64,000 nucleotides of DNA, from NCBI GenBank assembly GCA_037783415.1, contig JAZGTN010000022.1, positions 2,542,001 to 2,606,000 on the forward strand, written 5' to 3'. The first letter of the stretch is position 1; every line of letters begins with the position of its first letter. Below the pieces are notes generated by a model that saw nothing but the letters and a program-made list of their open reading frames with translations, searched no databases and was not told where the DNA came from. A program made the position numbers and the translations under genes. Positions 1 to 11,225 of this stretch are shown here, in pieces. The DNA comes from Leptasterias polaris (taxonomy: Eukaryota > Echinodermata > Asteroidea > Forcipulatida > Asteriidae).

Positions 1-2002
1 CAATGATATACCAAAACATTGGCTGCTGAAATGGCCTCCACGTGTATTTCACTTTCAAACACTAGATAGAGCTCCAGCACTTCATCTTGCGCCCTCGGTG
101 GGCTCTATAATCTTTGCTGACATCCTTATAGTCCTAAGCCGATGATTTATTTGCAGTTAGTGTCATGCAGAGGATTGTTTAGTTTCTGTACGGTTTCTGG
201 GTTTTGTTTCATTATTTAAGAGTACTTTTTATCCACTAGATAAATGTACAGATTGAGTTCTCTTCAAGCAGAGGTACATACTATGTGCATATGACAGGCC
301 TGGAATTAACTGGAGGCCATCGTGGCCACTGCCTCCATTGCTCTGGTCGTGGCCTTGGGACACCTTCATAAGTTTCCCCATAGACTTTAAGATTTTCCAC
401 TGGAAGTACCCTTTTGCAAAATGAAAATGGTCTTGCCCTCTGAAAGATGAAACTCCAGACCTGACATGATGTAAATATATCTGCAGTACTTTAGGGATTG
501 TTTCCACTACATGTAGGTACACTCCATGTTCTCAGTAGTGAAAGGAGGAAGCTTGTATATGTACAAGGAAATGTTATTGCAGTTTTGTGGTTTTTTGTGT
601 GTGGAGCACAATAAATAGAAGAAGAGGGTTTTTACCCAATCTTTATGACTCAAGCATGATATTTGTAATGCCCTTTTTGTTTCTTTTTTTTTACTTTGTA
701 CATTAAAGCGATTTTGGCCTTAGGGCCACTTGTTTCACTTTTTAATGTGCTAATAAATAAACCAGTAATATATATATTTGGCACTTGGAAACAAACTCAT
801 AAGTTCTGTTGAGTACAAGGGCTGACCAATACATGTAATAGGTTTTAATATACCTTTTAAGATAATTAATAGCAATTTTATTGAATTTTTTTTCTTAGGC
901 CAACAAAATGGGAAATCAGATTTAAGTAGGACGAATATCATGATTGCCTGATGAGTCAAGGGCACATGACTGAAATGCTTGGTTAAAGAGGAAGTGGTGA
1001 ATGAATGGTGTATTGCTAAAATAGTTCCATCAGAAAATAATGTTTTCAATGTTACAAGGCGCCAAGTTTCCAAAGGGGCCTAGGTACCAGTGTTCCATAC
1101 GGCCCTAGGCACCAGTATTCCATACGGCCCTAGGCACCAGTATTCCATACGGCCCTAGGCACCAGTGTTCCACACAACCTCCATTGTCTTCATTTATGAC
1201 ACAGGGCATCACAGATAATGTGACCAACTCTCAACCAATCATATGCCAAAATCCATCCATGACACATGTCAAAATTCAAAATATAAATGTGAGTGGTTGA
1301 GTTATGGTGAGTGCAAATTAAGACTACATGTAGTTGAACAAATGAGATTAATAAACACTTCCAAGTTCTAATGCTATTTTTTGCATTACGATGATCAGTG
1401 GTACATCTACACATGTACACGGCACATCACACACTACATAGAAAACACATACATAAGGGTGACACTGATATTCTGGACAAGTGAAAAAATGTTCATGAAA
1501 ATTACAAGAGATTACACACTTACTTAATAGCAGTGCCATGCAAGTTAATCTTTGCAAATGAAAGACATGCAGCAAATGCTCAAAAATACATTTCCCATTT
1601 CAGGCTGGAAAAGATGACAAATAGCACTCCACACAATGACGTCACCTTTGCTCAAAATATCCATATTGGTAAGTCATTGTGTATCTGCTGCACACCCACA
1701 TTTTTTGCTACACTGTTTGCCATACGTGTAATTTTAACAAAAATCACAAATTTCATCTGTTCTTAGCATTTTGTATGAAAACAAAATTGTTAAAGCTGAG
1801 AGGACCTTAGTCTTAGAAGAACGGGTGTAAAAGCCAAGTCCAATGATTAAACTTGCATAAATCATCAAAGAAAAACTAGTTCCATTCCTATGGGTTTCTG
1901 GTAATAAGTGGAGCCAGTTTGTGTGGAGTGGGCGTATCACACTTATGAACAGGACTGCCTCTATGCCCAAGGTCATTGGCATTGGTGCACTTAATGTTCC
2001 AA
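1..2002. other. Non-coding stretch, probably UBAP1 intron or flank
   Basis: I see no convincing exon on either strand. The minus strand was inspected for the missing UBAP1 SOUBA domain and none was recognised. An ATTAAA/AATAAA-rich patch around 600-770 on the plus strand could be the 3' end of a transcript entering from the left, but nothing confirms it. A short 25-bp tandem array lies at 1077-1174. The rest is AT-rich unique-looking sequence. Confidence 0.5.
1077..1174. repeat. 25-bp tandem repeat, four copies
   Basis: Four near-identical units begin at about 1077, 1101, 1126 and 1151, each with core GGCCCTAGGCACCAGTATTC. Copies differ at one or two positions (TACCAG for CACCAG, TGTTCC for TATTCC). 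Confidence 0.85.
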
Positions 2003-2004
2003 TA

Positions 2005-2173
2005 GACCCCTTGCATAACGCGGAACGCTAAATGGACCCTGAGGTCACGCACACTATTTTACGCACAAAGAACACCTATCGTCCAATCATCTGCCTCCTT
2101 TGACCTCAGTGAGGGCGCTTTTTGGCCTCAGTGAGGGCGCTTTTTTAGCGTGTGATGTCATATGCAAGGGGTC
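2005..2173. mobile_element. MITE family A (GACCCCTTGCATA ends, TA duplication)
   Basis: A 169-bp element with inverted ends: GACCCCTTGCATA at the left, TATGCAAGGGGTC at the right. It is flanked by TA on both sides (2003-2004 and 2174-2175), as expected for Tc1/mariner-type non-autonomous elements. The interior carries two tandem copies of CCTCAGTGAGGGCGCTTTTT. There is no coding capacity. Other copies lie at 3840-3986, 26536-26684, 63644-63812 and, as a half copy, 25842-25927. Confidence 0.8.
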
Positions 2174-2873
2174 TATATTGAAAATTTGTATTTACAAATT
2201 GTCATTTCCTTTATAGAGGTGCCCTTACAAAAATGAAGTATCAGGTCAGTGCATCATCTCTAAAGGGTACAATGCAAAGATGCCATGCAGGGAGGGTGGG
2301 TTGTGGGGGTGATATGATTTAACGCAGCTAACCTCTAAGTCGAGATCTGGGAAGGATGAACAGCTGACTGCCTCTAAAGACACACACTAAGAAGGGAAAG
2401 CAATATCAAAGCATTAAAAGTGACAACACAGCAACAATGTGTATGACAGCACTGCAAAAATGAAAAACAAAAACTCAATAATGTCAGTAAAATTAGGCCG
2501 CGTCCAATAAGCAGCTACGGCTACGGCTAGACTTATGCGTCAACGTTAAAGTACAGGATGTCCTTAGAAGCATCATTAGCAACAGTCGTAGATGTAGATG
2601 GCTTTACACAAGTGCGCTTTATTGAAAGTTGGCAATTCATGAGGGGGGAGGGTATCTGGCGTAGAGTTTTGAAGAGAAATCTTCACAATGCTGGCGAAAG
2701 TTTTTGCTCAAAGGTTTGAAGGCTTGGACATGACTATTTTTAAGCCAGTGGATTCTGATATATGAGGTTCTTAGTCATAACAGCTTGAGGGGGGGGGGGG
2801 GTTAAGTTCACTCTCTTTGATGTGAAGCGCGTTGTTAATTCCTCAAGAGCTACAGTGCATGACTCTGTCTTAC

Positions 2874-3773
2874 CTGTGGATAGCTAGGAGGAGGTTCAAC
2901 AGGACTGACTACTGGAGGCGTTCTGCTTGTAGTAAAGTCCGGAGCATAATAGTTAGGAGGTGGCGATCTCCCGCGTTGAGGCTGGGAAGAGTTAGTTGCA
3001 GGCGGACCTCTTGATATCAATCCACCATTGCTCTCCTGAGGCGGCAAATCACTGTCACTCCGGGACGAGTGGATCGGGGGAAGGGGACTCCGTCCAAAAG
3101 GATCTGGGTTTATACTTGGTGTACTTGAGGAGCTAGGGAGTACTTGTTGCCCATTAGGCACTTGAGTATTGGGTCCTGTTGGAAGGCCCTTTGGTTTTGA
3201 GACTGGCTTTGGCTTATCCGGTTTGTATGAAACCTGTTTGTTTGATGTTTGAACAATAACCGATGCATTTTCTGTCACTTCTGCTGATGTAGGCTCAGTT
3301 TCCATCGACTGATCAGGAGAATGAAGTGGCTGTTCTGTTCTCACTGCTCCGGGTTGAGCCGGGATGTTGGTGTTGGCTAGCACGCTTTTCAATTCCTCCA
3401 TATCGTTCAGCGTTTCAAGTTCCGTCGACTCAAATGGGTCGGATGCATTGTTTTCAAAATCCGCCAGGTCGTACATACGCTTGCGGTTTACCGCTGTGAC
3501 GGGGAGCCGACTGCTGCTAGTTGCCAAAAGTTCGGGTGTCATTATACCACCACTCCCGAGTCTGGGTATCGGTGGTATGGAGTTGGATGGGGGCTCAGGC
3601 GGGGACCCTTTGGCCTCAGTCGGTTGCAGGATGCCATTTGGCAGCTGCACTGGACTTGTTGCCGCTGCCTTCTGCTCTTCAAGGGCCTGTCTCCGGCTGG
3701 CCTCCCTGGCTGCATCAGAGGTTTTCTTTGCATTTAACCATTGCAGGAATGTGCTCTCCGTCTCAAGCGAGTA
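2874..3773 (-). CDS. UBAP1: UBAP1 coding exon 3 (900 nt)
   Basis: The acceptor is TTGAATTTCCAG before 3773; the donor GTAAGA follows 2874. The exon encodes exactly 300 codons at phase 0 on both sides. It covers the helical end of the UMA region, a charged AAREASRRQALEEQKAA segment, the conserved LADF...DPFE linker and a long disordered Pro/Ser tail. The tail contains two PPxY-type motifs, PPNY and PPSY. The open frame runs on into the intron at both ends, so splice sites rather than stops set the limits. Confidence 0.92.
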
Positions 3774-4868
3774 CTGGAAATTCAAATTAAAGAAAAAGAG
3801 GAGATCATTTTCAACTCCTGAGATTGTTGTGGCATTCGAGACCCCTTGCATAATGCGTAACAATGCTGGTTAACTGATTTTGTGCGCACAATTTTACGCA
3901 CCAAGAACAGCTATCGTCCTATGAGCGGCCTCCTTCTGCCCCAGTGAGGGTGCTGTTTTAGAGTTTGACGTCATATGCAAGGGGTCTACTAAAAACAGTG
4001 GGGTTCCCTGCTGGGCGCACTAATCTTTCTCCAACATTGGTAGTAGGCAAACTTGCTTCCATGCATAAAAAAACTAAACAGAAATGCCAATCAGCAATTT
4101 GGCTTCCACACACACTCCTCCCAAAAAAAATTAAATAAATCTTCCGTGCTGTGTCCCCCCGGAAAAAATAAAAAAAATCTACTTTGAATGTTAAACCCGA
4201 GGTGTTCAGATATGTACCTGTGTTGCATTAAGAGCTGAAGATGGATTGGGCTCCTTGTAACCAAGTGGCAATGAAACTTTCTCTGGTGGTCGGAAGCGCT
4301 CACCGAGACGGACTTGAATTCCTTGCAGACTTGTTACTGAAAGCATAATATAAAATGTAGTTTCACATTCAGCATATCAATCAGAACGCAGCCCAGACCC
4401 TTGCTCAGTTGCTTGCAAAACAACAGTTTTGGACTGGACTCAAATCACTCAAGTCCTAATGTTGGGTCGAATCCAAGACTGGTGCTTGATCAACTGCCAG
4501 GCACCTTACAGGCTGGCAGGGTTATATATTCCAAAGGGAGATGAAAATAGGGCTTGGACGTTTAACCGTCCAACCGTAAACAAATGGTGAAATTTGTTTT
4601 CCAAATGTATTTAACGATTAAACAAAGCTGACAGTAAAAAAGAAGAGAGACCTACCTTTTCCTTATAAAAATGTTACCCCAGACACTATCCTACTATTCT
4701 GGTATCCATATTCTGGTAACTATATGTTAGTGAGCATAACTTTGTTGTTCTTAGCTGCTAAAATTAGGCCCAGGTTTTGATCTTTATGCTACAAAGTATT
4801 TATCAAACGTTAGCCGGTAACCTACCTGAGAGCGACCTTCCTAAGGAGGTCTGGTAGTGATATGCCAT
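2874..4868 (-). CDS. UBAP1: UBAP1, ubiquitin-associated protein 1 (ESCRT-I), N-terminal 354 codons
   Basis: UBAP1 is the ESCRT-I subunit that links ubiquitinated membrane cargo to VPS37A/TSG101 during sorting into multivesicular endosomes. Three coding exons are seen: 4826-4868, 4218-4336 and 2874-3773 (43+119+900 nt = 354 codons), with consistent splice phases. Residues about 15-70 form the UMA region (RLGERFRPPEKVSLPLGYKE, then YSLETESTFLQWLN). Residues about 154-187 match the conserved UBAP1 linker (LADFENNASDPFE, then LETLNDMEELKSVL). The remainder is Pro/Ser-rich and ends in PPPSYPQ at a donor site. The C-terminal SOUBA domain, which binds ubiquitin, is not visible and should be encoded further left. 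The next gene upstream on the same strand is ARNT. Identity is firm; the 5' end is good but rests on one short exon. Confidence 0.92.
3840..3986. mobile_element. MITE family A, second copy (inside UBAP1 intron 2)
   Basis: Inverted ends GACCCCTTGCATAA and CATATGCAAGGGGTC enclose the family interior (ACGCACCAAGAACAGC, CCCCAGTGAGGG). The left TA of the usual duplication has mutated to GA. It lies only 66 bp upstream of the exon 3 acceptor. Confidence 0.75.
4218..4336 (-). CDS. UBAP1: UBAP1 coding exon 2 (119 nt, UMA core)
   Basis: The acceptor is TATTATGCTTTCAG before 4336; the donor GTACAT follows 4218. It begins with two nucleotides that complete a Val codon with the G left by exon 1, then reads TSLQGIQVRLGERFRPPEKV and on to SALNATQ. 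PPEKVSLPLGY is the UMA signature and aligns with human UBAP1 around KTPAKVGLPIGF. Confidence 0.92.
4826..4868 (-). CDS. UBAP1: UBAP1 first coding exon (43 nt)
   Basis: ATG at 4868-4866 has G at -3 and G at +4, and an in-frame TAG lies 12 codons upstream. It encodes MAYHYQTSLGRSLS plus one nucleotide, then donor GTAGGT. The leftover G joins TA of exon 2, giving a protein start close in length to human UBAP1. This phase match is the reason for choosing this start over an ATG at 6532. Confidence 0.72.
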
Positions 4869-6279
4869 GACTCCCTTTAGCAGCTGGTCCTTACAAATGG
4901 TCTAGCAAGCAACCCCTTGTGGCCAATATAGATGCCCTTTGGCTGAATGCATTCAATTGCTAACAAAACCCTCCAGCTGCTAATTTTATGTTGAGAAAAT
5001 GCATTATGTTCCACCAGCTGAAGTCATCTTTTTCTGCTGAAAAATATTTAAAAAATTAGACAAAGTCAAGAAATATCACCAAATACTGCATAATCTGACA
5101 CAAGCATGGAGCTATAATATGGACTAGAACGTTAACTTGCCCTGCGCTTTGAAGTCGTGTGGGCACACTCATGTTTGTGTACAAACCTATTTGTAAAAGA
5201 TCGAAATTTTGTACGGCTAGTGCACGGCTATTTGCATGTAAGTGCATAAATTTGTTTTTTTCTATGCGTCATAAAGTAAAAAAATGCTGTGAATGTGAAT
5301 GCACCATCTGTGTGCCTCAGGGTACTGATTTGAACGCATGCTCGCCCATTTTGTTGTTTATCTGTGCCCAATGTGACAATTTTGAAAATGAATTCATTCT
5401 TGCTTCATTGTTTGAAGAAGATTTTGCTAGAACCCTTGACATCTAGAGAAGCATTGCTAATCATAAATAAACTTATCGATGTAAAAAGCACAAAATTCAT
5501 GAATTGTAATAGCTTTAATAAGTCCGCATTAATTACACAGTATAGTAAGTAACACACAGTGAATCTGCTGAATCCCACATAGAACGTCGCAAATAAGATT
5601 TATCATGGGTGATAATGCAGATTAGCAGTCGCGTAAACGCAAGCCTCATTCAAAAGTTTCTCCCTTTTAAAGTATATTCTCATCAAATTAAATTATTCCG
5701 TTGTCACGCACATATGAAAAATATGTCTGCGCCCAGGAGGTTTCTAAAAACTTGTGTGTGTCCAATGTCACTTCGTTCCTTGCAAAAGGTACAAAGTGTC
5801 CAGGGTACAAAGGCAAAGAAAGTGGTCAAGGTATGAAGGTGACCTTACACCTTTACACAGGCATGACAGGTCAGTACAGGAAGATGATGGCATTGATCGA
5901 CAGTGTGGTGAAGATGATGATGATGATGATGAGGAGTATATGAACAAAATTTCAGCTCCCTATTAAAGTAGTCTTGAAATTAAATCAGGTAAAAATATGA
6001 GCAATAGTTGACATTTTTGTAAAATATCCGCATCCGACTGACACTTTTTCATTTATTTAATTTATGAAACAAAATATTAATTTTAATCAAATCAAATGAA
6101 ACAAATTAGTAAATACTGCTTTTGCCTTGGTGGGAACAATTATTAGTGAAAAAGTGGCAGTCGGAAACAGAGTTTTTCCCACTAAAATAACACTATCTAC
6201 AGACAGTTATCCACATCACGAACATGGGATTCTTGGACTTGGTCACACTCAAAAAACCCACTCCGTAGGCGTAGTTGGG

Positions 6280-6341
6280 TACTGACTATGGAGGTAGAAT
6301 TACTACAATACTAGATCTAATTCTACCTCCATGTACTGACT
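6280..6341. mobile_element. 46-bp palindromic insertion with 8-bp direct repeats TACTGACT
   Basis: TACTGACT at 6280-6287 and 6334-6341 flank a 46-bp segment whose arms ATGGAGGTAGAATTA and TAATTCTACCTCCAT are perfect inverted repeats around a 15-nt loop. Ends and flank length match two still shorter palindromes at 48123-48143 and 48914-48940. Confidence 0.65.
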
Positions 6342-7720
6342 GAGTGAGATGAGAGTTCGCGTAATTATTACGGGGAGAAATGAAGAAAACGCACGGACGG
6401 ACGGTCAGACTGGCAATATTTGTATAATTTCAACTGTTAAAACAACCATGAAAATAATCTTCATACATTTGTCATGCTATCAAAATCAGGAAGACATTTT
6501 GCAAATTCTACTTAACTTACCTCATCTTCCATGATACTTCAATACTGGATGAAACAACAGAAACGTCATGTCACTTCATCACAATTCTGTTGCATTACCG
6601 TCAGCCATTTTCGTCCAGTGACCGCAGCTATTTTTAGACAGTGATGGCATTACTGACTGGTACTCGGTGCGCTTATTAAACATGTTTATTGATCCACGAG
6701 ACACCAGCGAAAGCCATTGATCGCTATTTACGTCTAGTTCCTAGCACCATGCAAAGGTTTTTATAAAAGTTGTTTCGAAGGGATCCAAATTAGCGGCTGC
6801 GGCTTGATCAGACACTCTTAGCAACACCCTTAGCAACAGCTACAGCCACAGCCATACCCACAACTGCAAATTTGCCCTGGCCAAAATGCCCTTGTTCCAC
6901 AAGATGTTTAGACCCTTTTCAAAACCACAGCTGTGGATTTAGTCTCCTGTTTTAGTAACTTTGAAAAAGGTAATTTCGATATGGCAATTTATTCCATGTT
7001 TAAACAAGAAGATGGTGTCCCAGCCAAGTCAAAGCCGACAGCTTCCACTTCCAATATAGCCATTTTAAAAATAATGTCAGAATCCTTGTTCCTTTTTGTT
7101 CGCAACTGACTTCGAGATGAGTAGCCTATGTCTGCTTCATACACTTTTCGTAACAGCCATACCCATCTCAAAAGCCAGTAGGGCCCTTATTATATTACAG
7201 ATGTAGCGGCCAGACTTTGTAACAAGACACCATAATGGTGACACTTACTTTTTCTCAATTCACTGTCTCAGTTTTTCATTTTCTCCAGAAATACAGCCAT
7301 TCATGTCACTGATATTGATGATTTCAAATGGAGATCCAGCTTCAAGGGATACCATAAATACATGTTTTGGGTTTTTATTTTTCATTTTACAGAAATACAA
7401 GGTTGCCATTTCTTAATTCTTCCAAATCTTGATGAGCATTTGATAGCCTTCATCAGACAGAAACATTTTTTTTTCTGATACAGTTTTGAAAGTGCGACTT
7501 GATGACATATATTTTGGTGCATCTTTTTCCTTTGAAAGAACAAAAACAAAACCAAAACCAAATAAATGTTTATGTGATGCTTCATCTGTGTAACCGAAAC
7601 TGTAAAATTAAACATAAATCATTTGTCTTATGAACGCCAAATAAATGAGCCTACACAATGAACTATTTACAACACAATTTTATTGTATTTCTCTTTGTCC
7701 GTTATAAACGTCATTTTACT

Positions 7721-7946
7721 ATAGATAGTTCCCAGTAGACGCCATCTTTACGGGCAAATCGCATTTTGGCTTGCAGGCGCGTCAAGCGCTCAAATTATTA
7801 ACGCAGCCGCGTCATTCACTAACCAATCATGCAATGAGTTTGGTGAAATGTGCGCGTGCTGCACGCCGTTCTCACGCGTAACGCATGACTGTGTTCCAAA
7901 TTGCCCGTAAAGATGGCCGATTTACGTCATATTGCAACCTATCTAT
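7721..7946. mobile_element. 226-bp MITE family B (ATAGATAG ends), copy 1
   Basis: It starts ATAGATAGTTCCCAGTAGAC and ends GCAACCTATCTAT, so the outermost 8 bp are inverted. The next inverted block is CATCTTTACGGGCAA against TTGCCCGTAAAGATG. The interior is GC-rich for this window (CGCGTCAAGCG, GCACGCCGTTCTCACGCG). A second copy, about 95 % identical by eye, is at 61907-62134. No coding capacity. Confidence 0.8.
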
Positions 7947-9326
7947 ACCAAACCATTCAAATACTGTTTACAGAAGGGTTAAAATAATACTAGAAAGTCA
8001 ATGTATACCTATAACTACAGTCATAATATACACAAACAAGAACGAAAAAACAAACATTTAACAAGATCAAAATGGAATCCCGTTAGAGCAAATTTTCAAT
8101 TTTGTTTCCTTCTCAACTAATCCATACTCAGAGCAATGTATATTTAATGAGACCAATCCGAATCTCACATGGGTGCCATACTAATTTACCTTCCAGCCTC
8201 GTTTTGGTGATTTAATAAGCACAATCGCTGCAAAATGATAAAAGTACAGAAGATTGAAACACATCTAAACACATCGTGCAAGTATACTCCGGAGGAGGTT
8301 TCTGCACAGTAAAGGAAGATGATGATGATGACATCACACATTATAATTATCTTTTTGTTTGTTTGTTTTGTTTTTTGTATTATAACTATTCAAAATCAAT
8401 GTAACCGAAATGTGGCTGGAAGGGAAATAAACGTCTGCCTACCTTCCCCCTTTTTAATTGATTGTTCAGTATTTAGACCTACTGTATAGGAGATTTGCCA
8501 ACAATAGCATGGAAATGTCAATACCAGTGTGAACTCACTCGCTAGTACGGCCACATTACAATTAGTAACCCACTGTAATCGTAGTTTCTTTGCACCCTTA
8601 AAGGGGCTGTGTAATCAGCAGGTCTGTGGCTGTACATAGAAGGAGGGCACGCGCTTGCAGTAACTGGGTGAGAGGTCATAATTCTATGTCCACGCAGCCA
8701 GAGGCCTGCTCTGATCATGAGGATATTATACAAGATCCTTTGCATACTTTTACTGAATGGAAATGAAACTCCCAATGGAAGTCTAAGAGACTCAAAGTCT
8801 TTCAAGATAACACACACAATGGTCTTCCAATTATGGTTTCCTCCTGCACAAAGGTTAGAAGTCAACTTGAGTAACAACGTAACTATTGTCCTTGAAATGG
8901 GTATTAAAACCATCTCTATCAGAAAATCTGCATCTAATAATATGATGCATAAGAAAGAGGCAGAAACCAGTCTTGTTTTTACAACATGGATGAAACTGCT
9001 TTGCATGTCACCTGACCCCAACATAACGAATCTAAACACTTATCACACACCACACACCCAACAAATATTTAACTCACAACAAATATACATCCAATCTTAA
9101 CGATTGTCACATCCTCTAAAACAGACAAGTCTGAGCCCGAAAAACTATCCACCCAAGTCCACGAAGGAAGATCAATCATTTCCGGGAAACATGAGGATGG
9201 TTTCGCCAAAAGTGTAAGATAGCCAAAATAGTTTAGCTCATTTTTATCCACAAACAGTACTATTTATGGCTGTTCAGCCAAACGATCCTAAATCCATCAA
9301 AATCCATCAAAATCCACCACCAGAAT

Positions 9327-9771
9327 TAATAATAATAATAATAGTGGCTTCTTATATAGCGCTCATATCCGTCACTCAGTGACGCTCAAGGCGCTTCAAC
9401 AGTCAGTATTTTCCTGCAAGGTATATATGTGGAGCTACTTTTTGAATTTTGAGACCTATTTCTTTACATAGCACCATGTAATGGTTTACAAGGTGCTGTG
9501 GCGCAATATGCAGCCAATCAAACCAGGAACACCGGGGCAAACCCCTTCTCTTTTCGATAAGTGCACTGGGTTCTTTTACGTGCATTACACAACACACGGG
9601 ACCAACGGCTTTACGTCCCATCCAAAGGACGAAGCAATAATGGTTAAGTGTCTTGCTTAATAAGGACACAAGTGTCACGACCGGGACTCGAACCCACACT
9701 CTGCTGAACAGAAACACCAGAGCTTGAGTCCGGTGCTCTTATCCGCTCGGCCACGACACGCCAATCCGACA
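9327..9771 (-). mobile_element. SINE with Ser/Leu-type tRNA head and (AAT)n tail
   Basis: On the minus strand the head starts at about 9771 and reads GTGGCCGAGCGGATAAGAGC (box A), a long variable arm, then GGGTTCGAGTCCCGGTC (box B). A body follows with AAGCAAGACACTTAACCATT and GCGCCATATTGCAGCC-like blocks, ending GCGCTATATAAGAAGCCACT and an AAT-repeat tail at 9327-9340. Pol III promoter boxes and the microsatellite tail make it a SINE rather than a tRNA gene. Related copies: 18540-18830, 25490-25833, 29010-29218, 55675-55990. Confidence 0.85.
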
Positions 9772-9889
9772 CGCCAATTGGGTTTGAGTTAAGATACTCA
9801 GAACTAAAAAGAGCGACACTTTGCGTGGAACTGGGAATTATAATTGTTGAGTTACTATGCTGTTGCATTTGGACAACTTCTTGAGAGCA

Positions 9890-10055
9890 GGCTTTACACT
9901 TCATGGAAACAACAGAGGCCCTCCGTTGCCCATGGTCATTGCCTTGGTGCCACTTGAAATGTTCCAATGCAAATTTACAATTTTCCTCACAGAGGTACTC
10001 TTCACCAAGGAAGAAAATGCCTTGGTGCCCTTGCCCTTTTAAAAATGAAGCATCA
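9890..10055. repeat. Dispersed repeat (GCCTTGGTGCC / CTCACAGAGGTGCC blocks)
   Basis: A recurring block reads roughly: brief GGAGGCAA start, CATTGCCTTGGTGCC, CTTGAAATGTTC, AATTTACA, CTCACAGAGGT, ACCAAGG, then AAATGAAG. Recognisable copies lie at 15848-15985, 33688-33800, 40515-40605 (reverse) and 27695-27765 (reverse, partial). The alternating CCTTGG/CCAAGG suggests a degenerate inverted structure. Class unknown. Confidence 0.6.
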
Positions 10056-10867
10056 GGCTTGTGAGAGGAATGGCACGTTGTGTACCCCCTTCCTCCTCCT
10101 CCTGTTTTCCTTTTCTTGTTCACTATCACCTTTGAATGAAAGATATATAAACAAATTTTTCGTGATTCCCCAGTTGTTTCAATTGATTTTACGCATAAGC
10201 AAAAATTATTGTGCACAGTCCACTTTTTCAACGGGGTTTTCACAACCAAGTGGAGGTGAAAACAAACAATTCCAATTTGAAAATCATTACTTCATTGAAC
10301 AATAAATCCCTCATTCTTAAAACTCTTGGCCAACATTTCCCGTTCTCTTGAAATCCTACTTATTACAATGTTTGTAAAATAAAGTGATGTTTTGTTTGTG
10401 CGAAAAAAGACGAAAACATTTTTTTCTCAAATAAATCAAATAAGAACCATAAAATAAAAACAGTTCTAAATTTTCAAGGCCTTAAACATAATTTTAAACT
10501 TAATTTTAGACAGACTGTTCTAAGGACAGGAATTAATTCTAGATTATGGTGCTTTGCATCCAAATACAATACCTTGCCAACAGTCTGTTAATTTACAATT
10601 AAAACAAGTATAATTAAACTAAGTGCAGTTCTATGTATACAGATACATATAGGGATAGATGCTCTTCATTAAAATCAAGTAGACATAAATAAACCTCAGG
10701 GGTGTAGAAGCCAGGAGGTGGGGGTGTGGGGGGGGTGGCACCCCCAATTTTTGTTTTCCTCAGTCAGCGTTGTGAACCCTAGTTAGCAAATGAAGCAACA
10801 ATTCAAAAAACAACAGTTCTTTGTTTTAAAAAGATGAGGAGAGCTATTGTCTTTGCACTCAGAAGTA

Positions 10868-11225
10868 AACTACACACCCCCAAAGGAAAATCCAGTCAGC
10901 AAACTGGCTTCCAAACATCCACAAAGGAAATGCCAGTCAGCAACTTGGCTTCCAAACACCCCCAAAGGAAAGGCCAGTCAGCAACTTGGCTTCCAAACAC
11001 CCCCAAAGGAAATGCCAGTTGGCCAACTAGCTTCCAAACACCCCCAAGGAAATGCCAGTTGGCCAACTAGCTTCCAAACACCCCAAGGAAATACCAGTCA
11101 GCAACTTGGCTTCCAAACACCCTCAATGGAAATGCCAGTTGACACCCCAAGGAAAAGCCAGTCAGCAAACCTGCTTCCAAACATCCCCGAAGGAAACAGT
11201 TGGCAAACTAGTTTCCATACACCCT
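10868..11225. repeat. Minisatellite, unit about 41 bp, roughly nine copies
   Basis: Imperfect units contain CCAAAGGAAATGCCAGT, a CAGCAACTTGGCTTCC or TGGCCAACTAGCTTCC variant and AAACACCCC. Because many units lack stops, long frames run through the array (KHPQRKxxSATWLPNTPKGN-like). They are by-products of repetition, not a gene. Confidence 0.85.

Noticed and set aside
3364..3873. 169-codon plus-strand frame
   Set aside because: Antisense shadow of UBAP1 exon 3.
6521..6532. ATGGAAGATGAG followed by GTAAGT on the minus strand as the first UBAP1 exon
   Set aside because: It ends in phase 0, whereas UBAP1 exon 2 needs one leftover base and would give an immediate TAA. The exon at 4826-4868 fits the phase. 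It could still be a non-coding or unrelated exon.
9683..9771. tRNA-Ser/Leu gene
   Set aside because: Boxes A and B are good, but the sequence continues into a repeated SINE body with an AAT tail and has sister copies. It is a tRNA-derived SINE.
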